55,847 bases of DNA from Methylobacterium tarhaniae (GTDB lineage: Bacteria; Pseudomonadota; Alphaproteobacteria; Rhizobiales; Beijerinckiaceae): contig NZ_LABZ01000189.1 in the NCBI RefSeq assembly GCF_001043955.1, positions 1 through 55,847 of the forward strand, given 5' to 3'. Made by a program: the position numbers and the translations under genes. Below, one piece after another: positions 46,835 to 55,741 of this stretch. The notes beneath the pieces are model-generated. The model saw only the letters and a program-made list of their open reading frames with translations. It made no database searches and had not been told where the DNA came from. How positions within the stretch are numbered: position 1 is the first letter of the stretch; each line of letters opens with the position of its first letter.

Positions 46835-47428
46835 ATGCCCCTCACGCCCCGGATGCGCCGCGCCGCGATCCCGCTCCTCGTCTTCGTCCTCGGCCTCGCG
46901 GTTCTGGGGCTCGCCGCCAGCCTGATGCTCGGTCGCCCGGCCACCGGCACCAGCACGGTCGGCGGGCCGTTCACCCTGGTGAACCAGGACGGCCGCACCG
47001 TCACCGACCGGGATTTCGCCGGCAAGCCGCACCTGGTGTTCTTCGGCTTCACCCATTGCCCGGACATCTGCCCGACCACCCTGCAGCAGATCTCCGACGT
47101 GCTCGTGGCGCTCGGGCCGCAGGGCCGCGACGTGAAGGCGCTCTTCGTCACCGTCGATCCCGAGCGCGACAATCCGGCGGCACTCAAGGAATACCTGTCG
47201 AGCTTCGATCCTCGCATCGTCGGGCTCACCGGCTCGCCCGAGGCGGTGGCCGCCACCGTGAAGGCGTACCGGGCCTATAGCCGCAAGGTGCCGCTGAAGG
47301 AGGGCGATTACACGATGGAGCACACGGCGCTGGTCTACATCATGGACGGGCGCGGCAACTTCGTCGGCTCGCTCAACCTGATGCGCCCGGCCAAGGACGC
47401 CGCCGCCGAGGTGGCGCGCCAGCTCTGA
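46835..47428 (+). CDS. SCO1/SenC family copper chaperone
   Basis: A 197-aa thioredoxin-fold membrane-anchored protein. The N-terminal TM segment is at about residues 10-33. The copper site has Cys75 and Cys79 in HCPDICPTT and His163 in MEHTALVY, all required residues. SCO proteins deliver copper to the CuA centre of cytochrome oxidase or act in redox protection; no cytochrome oxidase gene is adjacent. The start at 46835 has AGGA eleven bases upstream. Its stop codon is the first three bases of the palindrome at 47426-47465. Confidence 0.92.
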   Translation: MPLTPRMRRAAIPLLVFVLGLAVLGLAASLMLGRPATGTSTVGGPFTLVNQDGRTVTDRDFAGKPHLVFFGFTHCPDICPTTLQQISDVLVALGPQGRDVKALFVTVDPERDNPAALKEYLSSFDPRIVGLTGSPEAVAATVKAYRAYSRKVPLKEGDYTMEHTALVYIMDGRGNFVGSLNLMRPAKDAAAEVARQL

Positions 47429-47465
47429 CGTCATTTCCGGACGGCGACGTCCGGAAATGACGTCA
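47426..47465. terminator. 18-bp perfect palindrome containing both convergent stop codons
   Basis: TGACGTCATTTCCGGACG (47426-47443) is exactly complementary to 47448-47465, with a GCGA (GNRA) tetraloop between. The left arm begins with the SCO1 gene stop TGA. The right arm ends with TCA, the complement of the minus-strand glycosyltransferase stop. It is likely a shared bidirectional terminator, though neither side has a T-run. Confidence 0.8.
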
Positions 47466-49304
47466 CGAACCCGCGCGGCGCCGCCGCATCGCTCCGGTGC
47501 GCGAGGTGGCGGAGAGCCCGTGATCGGTCTTGTTCCAGCGGTAGGGCGCCAGCAACAGCTCCACCAGGGCGAGCCAGGCCGCCGCGCTGACGAGAGCGTA
47601 GTAGACCGGCAGCGCGATCACCCACGGGGCGAGGGTCCACCAGCCCCGCCGCCGGCAGCCGGCGAGCGCCGGCAGCCACATCGCGCCGAGGCCCGCGGCG
47701 AAGACGACGGCGCCCGTCCCCGTCACCAGGTTCGCGAGGGCGTCGGGCACCGCCGGCAGCGGGTCGGCGGTGATGTGCCAGGCCGCCAGCGCGATCCCGA
47801 ACGGGTAGGCGAGGGCGCAGACGACGCTCCCCGGCACCATGGCGACCGCGCAGAGCAGGCCGAGGGGACCGAGGCGCCGGAGCGCCGCGACGGGATGCCG
47901 GCTGTGGGTGATCGTGGTCTGGACGAAGCCCTTCATCCAGCGAACGCGCTGGCGCAGCCACGGGCGCCAGAAGGCGGGCGCCTCCTCCAGGGTCGAGAGC
48001 GGCAGGTCGCCGACCCGGTAGCCGGCGAGGCTCAGGCGCATGCCGAGATCGGCATCCTCGGTGACGTTCCAGGCGTCCCAGCCGTGCAGCTCGCGCAAGA
48101 CCTGCGTGCGGAAATGGGTGGTCGTGCCGCCGAGCGGCACTGGCAGGTGCGCCGCCGTCAGCAGCGGCAGCAGCACGTCGAAGAGCGCGGCGTATTCGAG
48201 GGTGAAGCAGCGGGCGAGCCAGGAATCCTCGGTGTTGTCGATCACCAGCCGGCCCTGCAGGCAGGCGAGCCGGTCGGAGCCGGCGCGGAACAAGGCGGTG
48301 GCGGCCCTGAGCTGGCCCGGATCCGGCACGTCCTCGGCGTCGTAGACCACCAGGTGCTCCCCGCGCGCGAGCGGCAGGGCGACGTTGAGGGCTCGCGGCT
48401 TGGTGCGGGGGAGGCCGGCCGGCGCCGTCACCACCTCGAACCGGCCCGGGAACGGCACCGCGGCCAGGGCCGCCGCGGTGGTGGCGTCGTCGGCCTCGAT
48501 CACGAATTTGAGGTCGAGCTTCGAGACCGGGTAGTCGAGGCGGGCGAGCGCGCTCACCAGGCGCGGGACCACCTCGGCCTCGCGGTAGAGCGCCACCAGC
48601 ACGGTGTAGACCGGCAGCTCCGCCTCCGGGACGGGAGGGGCCTCCGGCAGGGGTGTGGGCCGCAGCAGCGGGGCGGCGAGGCGAAACACGATCACCGCCA
48701 GGACCGTGAGGTTCAGGAGCGCCAGGGCGGCGAGCTGCAGCCAGGGGGCCGCGTCGAGGAGGAGCAAAGCCGCGGCGATGCCGAGCAGCAGGACGAGAAC
48801 TTGCGCCGGATGCAGTCCCGGGCGATAGGCCCAATCGGGCGCGCGCACCTCCAGCGCCTCGGCGGCTCGGGCGGCGGCGCGGGGCCCGGCGGTGGCGAGC
48901 ACCGTCGCGGCGAGCGCCGTCGGCGTGGTGAGGACGGCCCCGGGTGGCGCGCCGGCGGCGAGGAGCGCCGCCACGGCCCCCGGTGGCGGTGCCAGGACGA
49001 CCTCTCCTGCCGCACCGATCGCCGCACCGAGGCGGACATCCTCCGGAAAGCGGGTTTCGGGATGCAGGACGAGGCCGGTGCCGCGAAACGGCCGGCCGAG
49101 GACCCGGGCGAGGGCGGCGTAGTAGTCGGCCTCGCTCATCAGGCCGGACCGCAGCAGGGCCGCGGCCGGCTCCGTCCCCTCCCGTCGTGCCAGGAGGGCG
49201 GCGTCGCGGACGATCGCGAGGTCGACGCCCTGGCCGAGCAGGAAGGCGAGCTCGCGGGGCAAGGCGATCGCGGCGCCCTGCGGGGACCGGACCTCGACGA
49301 ACAT
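47463..49304 (-). CDS. GT2 family membrane glycosyltransferase with MshEN-like N-terminus
   Basis: 613 aa. Residues about 15-125 resemble the MshEN/GspE N-terminal domain (LARREGTEPAAALLRSGLMS, then YYAALARVLGRPF). Two TM helices at about 168-212 precede a GT-A catalytic domain with the DAED metal site, the TED motif (VTEDADLGMRL) and QRVRW, the hallmark set of processive or cellulose-synthase-like GT2 enzymes. Further TM helices fill the C-terminus. It probably builds or modifies an exopolysaccharide at the cytoplasmic membrane. Some MshEN domains bind c-di-GMP, so it may be regulated that way. The start at 49304 gives a 127-bp divergent spacer to the next gene. Confidence 0.87.
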   Translation of the reverse strand: MFVEVRSPQGAAIALPRELAFLLGQGVDLAIVRDAALLARREGTEPAAALLRSGLMSEADYYAALARVLGRPFRGTGLVLHPETRFPEDVRLGAAIGAAGEVVLAPPPGAVAALLAAGAPPGAVLTTPTALAATVLATAGPRAAARAAEALEVRAPDWAYRPGLHPAQVLVLLLGIAAALLLLDAAPWLQLAALALLNLTVLAVIVFRLAAPLLRPTPLPEAPPVPEAELPVYTVLVALYREAEVVPRLVSALARLDYPVSKLDLKFVIEADDATTAAALAAVPFPGRFEVVTAPAGLPRTKPRALNVALPLARGEHLVVYDAEDVPDPGQLRAATALFRAGSDRLACLQGRLVIDNTEDSWLARCFTLEYAALFDVLLPLLTAAHLPVPLGGTTTHFRTQVLRELHGWDAWNVTEDADLGMRLSLAGYRVGDLPLSTLEEAPAFWRPWLRQRVRWMKGFVQTTITHSRHPVAALRRLGPLGLLCAVAMVPGSVVCALAYPFGIALAAWHITADPLPAVPDALANLVTGTGAVVFAAGLGAMWLPALAGCRRRGWWTLAPWVIALPVYYALVSAAAWLALVELLLAPYRWNKTDHGLSATSRTGAMRRRRAGS

Positions 49305-49430
49305 CTAAAGGCCCTCGACGATGCCGGCTTCCTCCGGCGGAGGTTCGTGATACGAGACCCTATGGCTCTCCCAGTCCCCGCGACAGCGTCGCGCTTCGCT
49401 GCCCACGGATTTCTCGCGAACGTGGCGCGA

Positions 49431-50270
49431 ATGCCGCTGCGTCATGTCCGGTCTGTGCTGGCCGCCCTTTCGGTGCTGCTGGCCGTGCCGGCCCTCGCCG
49501 CCGAACCGGTGACGATCCCGAACTTCTGGAACCCCCGCGCCCGGCTGGAGCGGCCGGAACCGCTCCAGACCACGCGACCGGTGCGCTTCCTCACCGACGA
49601 CGAATATCCGCCGCTGCACTTCGCCGGGCCGGACGGCAACCCGACCGGCTTCGCGGTGGAACTGGCCCGGGCGGCCTGCGAGAAGCTCGGCGTGACCTGC
49701 ACCGTGCAGGCGCGCCGCTTCGACACGCTGCTCGACGCGCTCCAGGCCAACCAGGGCGACGTGGTGGCGGCGGCCGTTCCGCTCACCGCCGCCTTGCGGG
49801 CGGATCACCGGGCGACCCGGCCGTATTTCCGCTGGCCCGCCCGCTTCGCGGTACGGGGCGACAAGGGCCTGCCGGTGCCGGACGCCAAGGTGATCGGCGA
49901 GCATCCGACCGGTGTCGTCTCGGGCACGGCGCACGAGGCCTATCTCCGCCGCTTCTTCCACGTGACCCCGAAAGCCTACCCGGACCTCGCCACCGCCGAG
50001 GCGGCCCTGCGCCGTGGCGAGATCGAGTACCTGTTCGGCGACGGGCTGGCCCTGGCGCTGTGGATCGGCGGCACCGATGCGGCGGGGTGCTGCGCCTTCT
50101 CGGGCGGCGACTACCTGGAGAACCGCTATTTCGGCGAGGGCATCGGCTTCGTCACCCGCAAGGAGGACGAGGTCCTGGCCCGCGCCCTCGACGACGCGCT
50201 CCAGCGCCTGTGGGACGAGGGGAAATACGCCGAACTGTACCTGCGGTTCTTCCCGGTCAGCCCGTTCTGA
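49431..50270 (+). CDS. periplasmic amino-acid-type substrate-binding protein (SBP family 3)
   Basis: 279 aa with a clean signal peptide (MPLRHVRSVLAALSVLLAVP, cleavage after LAA). VRFLTDDEYPPLHFAGPDG and GFAVELARAACEKLG are the family 3 ligand-domain opening; ENRYFGEGIGF and YAELYLRFF close it. No ABC permease or ATPase is adjacent, so it may be an orphan binding protein. An ATG at 49362 is also in frame and would add 23 residues before the signal, so 49431 is preferred. Confidence 0.85.
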   Translation: MPLRHVRSVLAALSVLLAVPALAAEPVTIPNFWNPRARLERPEPLQTTRPVRFLTDDEYPPLHFAGPDGNPTGFAVELARAACEKLGVTCTVQARRFDTLLDALQANQGDVVAAAVPLTAALRADHRATRPYFRWPARFAVRGDKGLPVPDAKVIGEHPTGVVSGTAHEAYLRRFFHVTPKAYPDLATAEAALRRGEIEYLFGDGLALALWIGGTDAAGCCAFSGGDYLENRYFGEGIGFVTRKEDEVLARALDDALQRLWDEGKYAELYLRFFPVSPF

Positions 50271-50281
50271 GCGGAGGGCCG

Positions 50282-51070
50282 TCAGGTCTTCCGCGGCACG
50301 AAGGGATGCGTGCTCGACAACCCACCGTCGACCGCGAGCGCCTGGCCGTTGACGTAGGATGCCTCCTCGCTCGCCAGGAACAGGGCGGCGGCGGCGATCT
50401 CCTCCGGCAGGCCCGCCCGGCGCGTGGGATTGAGCTGGCCGATGCGATCCGCCTTGCCCTTCGCCCGCGCCGCGGCGAACAGTCCTGCCGTCATGCCGGT
50501 CTCGATCAGGCCGGGGCAGACCGCATTGATCCTGAGGCCCGTCCCCGCGAAGGCGTCGGCGGCGGTCTGGACCAGGCTGATCACCCCGGCCTTGCTGGCG
50601 CTGTAGGCCGCGCCCGCCGCGTTGGCGCGCAGGCCCGCGACGGAGGCGGTGCAGACGATCGCCCCACCGCCGTGACGCAGGAGGAGGGGGCCGCCATGCT
50701 TGATCGCCAGGAAGGCGCCGATCAGGTTGACGCGCAGCACCTCCTCCCAGAGGTCCACGCTCTGCTCGGTGAACGGCACGGTGCCGCCGCCGATCCCCGC
50801 ATTGGCGTGGATCGCGTCGAGCCGGCCGAAATCCCGCTCGGCCGCCGCGAGGAAGCCGGTCACGTCCGCCTCGCGGCCGGCATCCGCCGTGAGCGCCCGG
50901 GCCCGGCCGCCCTCAGCGGCGATGAGCGCCGCGGTCTCCTCGGCGCCGGCTGCATCGCGATCGACCACCGCGACCGCCGCGCCCTCGCGGGCAAAGAGCA
51001 GGGCGGAGGCGCGGCCGATGCCGCTGCCGGCGCCGGTGACGAGGACGGCCTTGGCCGTGAATCGTGCCAT
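50282..51070 (-). CDS. SDR family oxidoreductase
   Basis: A 262-aa classical SDR. TGAGSGIG (12-19), NAG at 90-92 and the catalytic Ser143, Tyr156, Lys160 are present; VDRD after beta-2 suggests NAD(H). Start ATG 51070 has GGGAGGAG upstream. It lies 26 bp after another SDR on the same strand, so they form a two-gene operon. The C-terminus includes the SDR motif VNGQALAVDGG. Substrate unknown. Confidence 0.88.
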   Translation of the reverse strand: MARFTAKAVLVTGAGSGIGRASALLFAREGAAVAVVDRDAAGAEETAALIAAEGGRARALTADAGREADVTGFLAAAERDFGRLDAIHANAGIGGGTVPFTEQSVDLWEEVLRVNLIGAFLAIKHGGPLLLRHGGGAIVCTASVAGLRANAAGAAYSASKAGVISLVQTAADAFAGTGLRINAVCPGLIETGMTAGLFAAARAKGKADRIGQLNPTRRAGLPEEIAAAALFLASEEASYVNGQALAVDGGLSSTHPFVPRKT

Positions 51071-51096
51071 CGCGCGCTCCTCCCGCCGGGATTGTC

Positions 51097-51879
51097 TCAC
51101 GCGACCGTGTAGCCGCCATCGATCACCAGGACCTGCCCGGTGTGGTAGGCCGACGCCTCGCTCATCAGGTAGACGGCGATGCCGCCAAAGTCCTCCGGCC
51201 GGCCGAAGCGGCGGGCGGGGATCCGCGGCAGGTTCAAGGTCACGAATTTCTCGTTCGCCATCAGGCCGGCGGTCATGTCGCTCTCGATCCAGCCCGGCAG
51301 GATCGCGTTCGCCGTCACGCCGTAGCGGGCGAGTTCCACCGCCAGCGCCCGCACCATCGCGTTGAGCGCCCCCTTGGTGGCGCCGTAATGCTCGTTGCGC
51401 GCCGCTCCCAGGAGCGAGGCGACGCTCGACGTGGCGACGAGGCGCCCGAACGCGTCGCCGGCTCCGGCCCGCTCGGCCATGTGCCGGGCTGCGACCTGGA
51501 AGCTCGCCACCACCCCGTCGAGATTGACCGCGAAGGTCTGCCGCCACTCCTCCGCGTCCCGCTCCAGGAACGAGCGCCGCCCGCCGCCGGCCATGCCGGC
51601 ATTGGCGAACATCCCGTCGACCCGGCCGAAGCGGGACAGCGTCGCGTCGAAGGCGCGCTGCACCGCTTGGGGGTCGGCGACGTCGCAGATCTCCGCCGCG
51701 ACCGGGCTGCCCGTGGTTTCGAGGCGTTCGAGGGCCTGCCGGTTCTTCTGCGCGTCGCGGCCCCAGATCGAGACCGCGCAGCCGGCCCCGGCCAGGGCCT
51801 CGGCCATCCCGAGCCCGATGCCGCCATTGCCGCCGGTGACCACGGCCACCCGGCCGGTGAGATCGAACATGCCCGCCAT
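51097..51879 (-). CDS. SDR family oxidoreductase
   Basis: A 260-aa classical SDR. TGGNGGIG (15-22), NAG (93-95), Ser152, Tyr165 and Lys169 complete the cofactor and catalytic sites. The GRD at the end of beta-2 is compatible with NADP(H). ATG 51879 is five bases from GGGAGG; another ATG at 51870 is less well placed. It is the first gene of the pair with the SDR at 50282-51070. The two proteins are clearly distinct, not a recent duplication. Confidence 0.88.
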   Translation of the reverse strand: MAGMFDLTGRVAVVTGGNGGIGLGMAEALAGAGCAVSIWGRDAQKNRQALERLETTGSPVAAEICDVADPQAVQRAFDATLSRFGRVDGMFANAGMAGGGRRSFLERDAEEWRQTFAVNLDGVVASFQVAARHMAERAGAGDAFGRLVATSSVASLLGAARNEHYGATKGALNAMVRALAVELARYGVTANAILPGWIESDMTAGLMANEKFVTLNLPRIPARRFGRPEDFGGIAVYLMSEASAYHTGQVLVIDGGYTVA

Positions 51880-52096
51880 GGGTCCTCCCGTGGCGCCATC
51901 CTCCTTTGGGATCCGCCGACGCGACGATTGCGGATGGGGGCGGCGCCAGGGTGAAGCCTTCCCCAAAGAGGCGGGCGGGGCAAGCTCCCTCTGCCGGCTC
52001 GCGCGGCGCGATCCCGGTGAGTCGCCTGCCGGTGCCGGACGTGGGCATCTGGATCGATGCCGGACTCAATCGCCGGCACGCTCGCCCGTCTGCAGG
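51880..52096. other. intergenic stretch upstream of the SDR pair
   Basis: 217 bp with the SDR promoter region and, from about 52060, sequence that leads into the PIN-domain remnant. No intact gene is visible. A short frame at 52063-52108 (DSIAGTLARLQDL) may be a displaced part of the decayed gene. Confidence 0.4.
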
Positions 52097-52255
52097 ATTT
52101 ACCAGCGTGAGCAACGCAAGCAATGGCTGAACGACGCGCTGATCTTCCTGACGGCCGCATGCGCCGGCATCCCCGTGCCGACCGCCGACCGCGGCGATTA
52201 CGACGTGATCCAGCAACTCGCGCCGGAAGGTCGGTTCGTTTCATTCGATCTGTAA
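52097..52255 (+). pseudogene. C-terminal remnant of a PIN-domain (VapC-like) gene
   Basis: About 52 residues (from IYQREQRKQWLNDALIFL to the stop) match the end of PIN-domain toxins: the WLNDALI helix carrying an acidic metal ligand, then AGIPVPTADRGDYDVI, corresponding to the second acidic strand (usual form VLTRNxxDF), and a final FVSFDL strand. The upstream frame shows no PIN N-terminus and no start, so only the 3' part survives, possibly after a frameshift. Antitoxin not found. Confidence 0.5.
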
Positions 52256-52401
52256 CAGCCTGCCCGCCGGTGACGACGGCGCTCCAGCCACACGCGTCGG
52301 ACGCATGGCCCACCCCGCCCACTCCGCCTTGCACTCCGCCGCCCACGGCCAAATCTTGAATGACAGCAGGGGACACGCACTCACACATCCGGGACCCGCC
52401 G

Positions 52402-53415
52402 ATGCCGCCACTCTCCGTCCTCGACCTCGCGCCGATCCCGCAAGGGTCCACGCCCGGCGACGCGTTGCGCAACACCCTCGACCTCGCGCAGCACGCCGAC
52501 CGGTGGGGCTTCACCCGCTACTGGGTCGCCGAGCACCACAACATGACGGGCATCGCCAGCGCCGCAACCTCGGTGGTGGTGGGCTACATCGCCGGGGGCA
52601 CGCACCGGATCCGGGTCGGGGCGGGCGGCATCATGCTGCCGAACCACTCGCCGATGGTGATCGCCGAGCAGTTCGGCACGCTCGCCGAGCTCTATCCGGG
52701 CCGCATCGATCTCGGCCTCGGCCGGGCGCCGGGCACCGACCAGCGCACCTTGCGGGCGCTGCGCCGCGATCCGTCGGCCTCCGACCACTTCCCGCAGGAC
52801 GTCCTGGAGCTCCAGACTCTCCTCGGGCCCCTCGATGCCGGCCGGGTGATCCAGGCGGTGCCGGGCACGGGCACCAACGTGCCGCTGTGGATCCTCGGCT
52901 CCAGCCTGTTCGGGGCGCAGCTCGCGGCGATGCTGGGCCTGCCTTACGCCTTCGCGTCGCATTTCGCTCCCGACGCCCTGATGCAGGCGCTCGAGGTCTA
53001 CCGCGCCCGCTTCGAGCCCTCGGCACAACTGGCCAAGCCCCACGCCATGGTGGGCGTCAACGTGATCGCGGCCGAGACCGACGGCGAGGCGCGGCGGCTG
53101 TTCACCTCGGCGCAGCAATCCTTCACCAACATCTTCCGCGGCACGCGTGGCCAGCTGCCGCCGCCGATCGACGACATCGAGACCTACTGGTCGGGCCACG
53201 AGAAGCTGCAGGCCTCCGGCATGCTGGCCTGCTCGGTGGTTGGCTCGCCCGAGACGGTGCGCCAGGGCCTCGCGGCCATCGCGGCCCGCACGCAGGCCGA
53301 CGAGCTGATGGTGGCGGGCGCGATCTACGACCACCGGGCACGGCTGCGCTCCTACGAGATCCTGGCGGATCTCCAGCGGGCCGAGGCGCCGGCGCGCGAG
53401 CCCGCCCACGCATAA
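52402..53415 (+). CDS. LLM class flavin-dependent oxidoreductase (luciferase-like)
   Basis: A 337-aa bacterial-luciferase-family TIM barrel using reduced FMN. The start of the barrel LSVLDLAPIPQG, WVAEHHNM, GAGGIMLPNHSPMVIAEQFG and IDLGLGRAPGTD are the YhbW-type signatures. Lacks neighbours such as flavin reductase. The start at 52402 matches the family N-terminus; an in-frame ATG at 52360 adds 14 non-conserved residues. Its monooxygenase substrate is unknown. Confidence 0.9.
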   Translation: MPPLSVLDLAPIPQGSTPGDALRNTLDLAQHADRWGFTRYWVAEHHNMTGIASAATSVVVGYIAGGTHRIRVGAGGIMLPNHSPMVIAEQFGTLAELYPGRIDLGLGRAPGTDQRTLRALRRDPSASDHFPQDVLELQTLLGPLDAGRVIQAVPGTGTNVPLWILGSSLFGAQLAAMLGLPYAFASHFAPDALMQALEVYRARFEPSAQLAKPHAMVGVNVIAAETDGEARRLFTSAQQSFTNIFRGTRGQLPPPIDDIETYWSGHEKLQASGMLACSVVGSPETVRQGLAAIAARTQADELMVAGAIYDHRARLRSYEILADLQRAEAPAREPAHA

Positions 53416-53514
53416 CGAATCGTCCCGCGTTGACCCTCGGGAGCGCGGCCCATAGGGTGCCGGGCTTCCTTCCACGCTCACCGGAAGGCCGCCCTCGCGC
53501 GGCCTCGACACGCA

Positions 53515-55215
53515 ATGCCCGCATTCAGCATCGATCCCGCCCTGGCGGAGGCCGCCGCCTCCGCGTCCGCCTGGCCCTTCGAGGAGGCGCGCAAGCTCGT
53601 CGCCCGGCTGGAACGGACGGGCAAAGGCGAGGTGCTGTTCGAGACCGGCTACGGCCCCTCGGGCCTGCCGCATATCGGCACCTTCGGCGAGGTCGCCCGC
53701 ACCTCGATGGTGCGCCACGCCTTCCGGACGCTGACCAACGACAGCGTGCCCACCCGCCTCGTCGCCTTCTCGGACGACATGGACGGGTTGCGCAAGGTGC
53801 CGGAGAACGTGCCGAACAAGGCGCTGCTGGCGGAAAACCTCAACAAGCCGCTGACCGCGGTGCCTGATCCGTTCGGCACCCATGACAGCTTCGGCGCCCA
53901 CAACAACGCCGAACTGCGCCGCTTCCTCGATTCGTTCGGCTTCGACTACGAGTTCCTGTCCGCGACCGAGTGCTACCGCTCGGGCCGCTTCGACGCGACG
54001 CTGCTGCGGGTCCTGGAGCGCTACGACGCCGTGATGGCGGTGATGCTCCCCTCGCTGCGCGCCGAGCGCTCCGCCTCCTACTCGCCGTTCCTGCCGCTCC
54101 ACCCGGTCACCGGGCACGTGATGCAGGTGCCGATCGACGAGGTGAAGGTGTCCTCCGGCACCATCGTGTGGCGCGATCCGCAGACGGGCGAGGCCTACGA
54201 GACCCCGGTCACCGGCGGCCATGCCAAGCTGCAATGGAAGCCCGACTGGGCGATGCGCTGGGTGGCGCTCGGCGTCGATTACGAGATGGCCGGCAAGGAC
54301 CTGATCGATTCCGTCAAGCTCTCCGGGCAGATCGCCCGCGCGCTCGGCGCCGAGCCGCCGGAGGGCTTCAACTACGAGCTCTTCCTCGACGAGAAGGGCC
54401 AGAAGATCTCGAAGTCGAAGGGCAACGGCCTCACGATCGACGAGTGGCTGGCCTACGGCACGCCCGAGAGCCTCGCGCTGTTCATGTACAACAAGCCGCG
54501 GGAGGCCAAGCGCCTGCACTTCGACGTCATCCCGCGCCACGTCGACGACTACCTGTCGTTCCTGGAGAAGTTCCCGGGCCAGGAGCCCAAGCTGAAGCTC
54601 GGCAACCCGGTCTGGCACCTGCATGCGGGCGCGCCGCCGCAGCCGGAGCGGGTGGGGGAGGGCGGGGCGATCCCGTTCGCGATGCTGCTCAACCTCGTGG
54701 CGGTGGCCAATACCGAGGATCCGGCGGTTTTGTGGGGCTTCATCCGCCGCTACGCCCCCGAAGCCTCGCCCGAGACGCATCCGCGCCTCGACCGGCTGGT
54801 CCGCCACGCCGTGCGTTACTTCCGGGATTTCGTGCGCCCGCAGAAGACCTACCGGGCCCCGAGCGCGGAGGAGACGGCGGCCCTCGCCGACCTGTCGGAG
54901 ACGCTGGCCGCCCATGCCGGCTCGACCGATCCGGAGGCGTTGCAGGCGGCGGTCTACGAGGTCGGGCGGCGCCACTTCCCCGACCTGTCGGGCAAGTCGA
55001 AGAGCCCGGACGGGCGGCCCGGCGTCGCCCAGACCTGGTTCACCACGCTCTACGGCATCCTTCTCGGCGAGGCGCGGGGCCCGCGCTTCGGCTCCTTCGT
55101 CGCCCTCTACGGCGTCGAGGAGACCCGCGCGCTGATCGCCCACGCCCTCTCGGGTGCGCTCGCCGACGAGCATGCCGCCTTCCTGGCGAGCCGGAGCGCC
55201 CCGGAAGCGGCCTGA
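53515..55215 (+). CDS. lysK: class I lysyl-tRNA synthetase
   Basis: A 566-aa enzyme charging tRNA-Lys, of the class I (archaeal/alphaproteobacterial) form rather than the common class II LysS. The HIGH-like HIGT motif is at 53-56 and KISKS at 297-301, both in the Rossmann catalytic core. SDDMDGLRKVPENVP and the HDSFGAHNNAELRRFLD block are family specific; a helical anticodon-binding region follows. Length is normal. It lies 99 bp after the luciferase-like gene. Confidence 0.96.
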   Translation: MPAFSIDPALAEAAASASAWPFEEARKLVARLERTGKGEVLFETGYGPSGLPHIGTFGEVARTSMVRHAFRTLTNDSVPTRLVAFSDDMDGLRKVPENVPNKALLAENLNKPLTAVPDPFGTHDSFGAHNNAELRRFLDSFGFDYEFLSATECYRSGRFDATLLRVLERYDAVMAVMLPSLRAERSASYSPFLPLHPVTGHVMQVPIDEVKVSSGTIVWRDPQTGEAYETPVTGGHAKLQWKPDWAMRWVALGVDYEMAGKDLIDSVKLSGQIARALGAEPPEGFNYELFLDEKGQKISKSKGNGLTIDEWLAYGTPESLALFMYNKPREAKRLHFDVIPRHVDDYLSFLEKFPGQEPKLKLGNPVWHLHAGAPPQPERVGEGGAIPFAMLLNLVAVANTEDPAVLWGFIRRYAPEASPETHPRLDRLVRHAVRYFRDFVRPQKTYRAPSAEETAALADLSETLAAHAGSTDPEALQAAVYEVGRRHFPDLSGKSKSPDGRPGVAQTWFTTLYGILLGEARGPRFGSFVALYGVEETRALIAHALSGALADEHAAFLASRSAPEAA

Positions 55216-55225
55216 CCGTCCACGT

Positions 55226-55247
55226 GCCCCCGCCGCGAAGCGGGGGC
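55226..55247 (+). terminator. hairpin after lysK
   Basis: GCCCCCGC (55226-55233) pairs perfectly with GCGGGGGC (55240-55247) around 6 nt, 10 bp past the lysK stop. Only a weak pyrimidine stretch follows. Confidence 0.5.
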
Positions 55248-55347
55248 CGTCCCCACGTTGTCCCCATCCGCCCGCCCGTTTACCTTGGCAGCAGGGAATC
55301 GGTGGTGGTATGGAACAGAACAGGAACAAACGTCCCGGGACACCGTC

Positions 55348-55728
55348 ATGCGCGCCGTGATGCCGCTTCTGCTCATCGCCCTGTCGGGTCCGACGCAAGT
55401 CACCGAGACCCGTGCCATCGAGGTGGCGCGGCCGGCCCGCGAGGCGACGGCGATCACACGGCTGAAGGGCTGCCTGGCGCGGGAATCCGCCGCCGCGCGG
55501 ATCCGTCACGAGACGCCGGAGCATTTCGCCGTACGGGCCCAGCACATCTGCTTGCCGGCCAAGCGCGAGGCCGCGCGGGCGAAGGCGGTGGCCCTCGTCG
55601 CCGCCGGATTCACTGAGGCGCCGGACCTCGTCGGCGCCGTCGAGCAGCTGCTCTCCGACCACGAGCGCGAGACCGCCGAGGCTTATGCCCGCAGTCTCGG
55701 CCGCCGGCGGGTCGCCGGCACCCCCTGA
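55348..55728 (+). CDS. secreted hypothetical protein, 126 aa
   Basis: Begins MRAVMPLLLIALSGP, a short signal-like hydrophobic stretch, at ATG 55348. The mature part is helical and basic (RLKGCLARESAAARIRHE), with two cysteines (CLARES, HICLPAK) that could pair. No domain is recognised. The frame also extends upstream to 55258, but ATG 55348 gives the signal sequence directly. It sits between lysK and the start of a probable tuf. Confidence 0.55.
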   Translation: MRAVMPLLLIALSGPTQVTETRAIEVARPAREATAITRLKGCLARESAAARIRHETPEHFAVRAQHICLPAKREAARAKAVALVAAGFTEAPDLVGAVEQLLSDHERETAEAYARSLGRRRVAGTP

Positions 55729-55741
55729 GACGACACCGGAC

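Noticed and set aside
44059..47256. 1065-codon minus-strand frame across the ABC permease end, serA and the SCO1 gene
   Set aside because: No coherent protein; serA is read in another minus-strand frame and the other two genes are on the plus strand.
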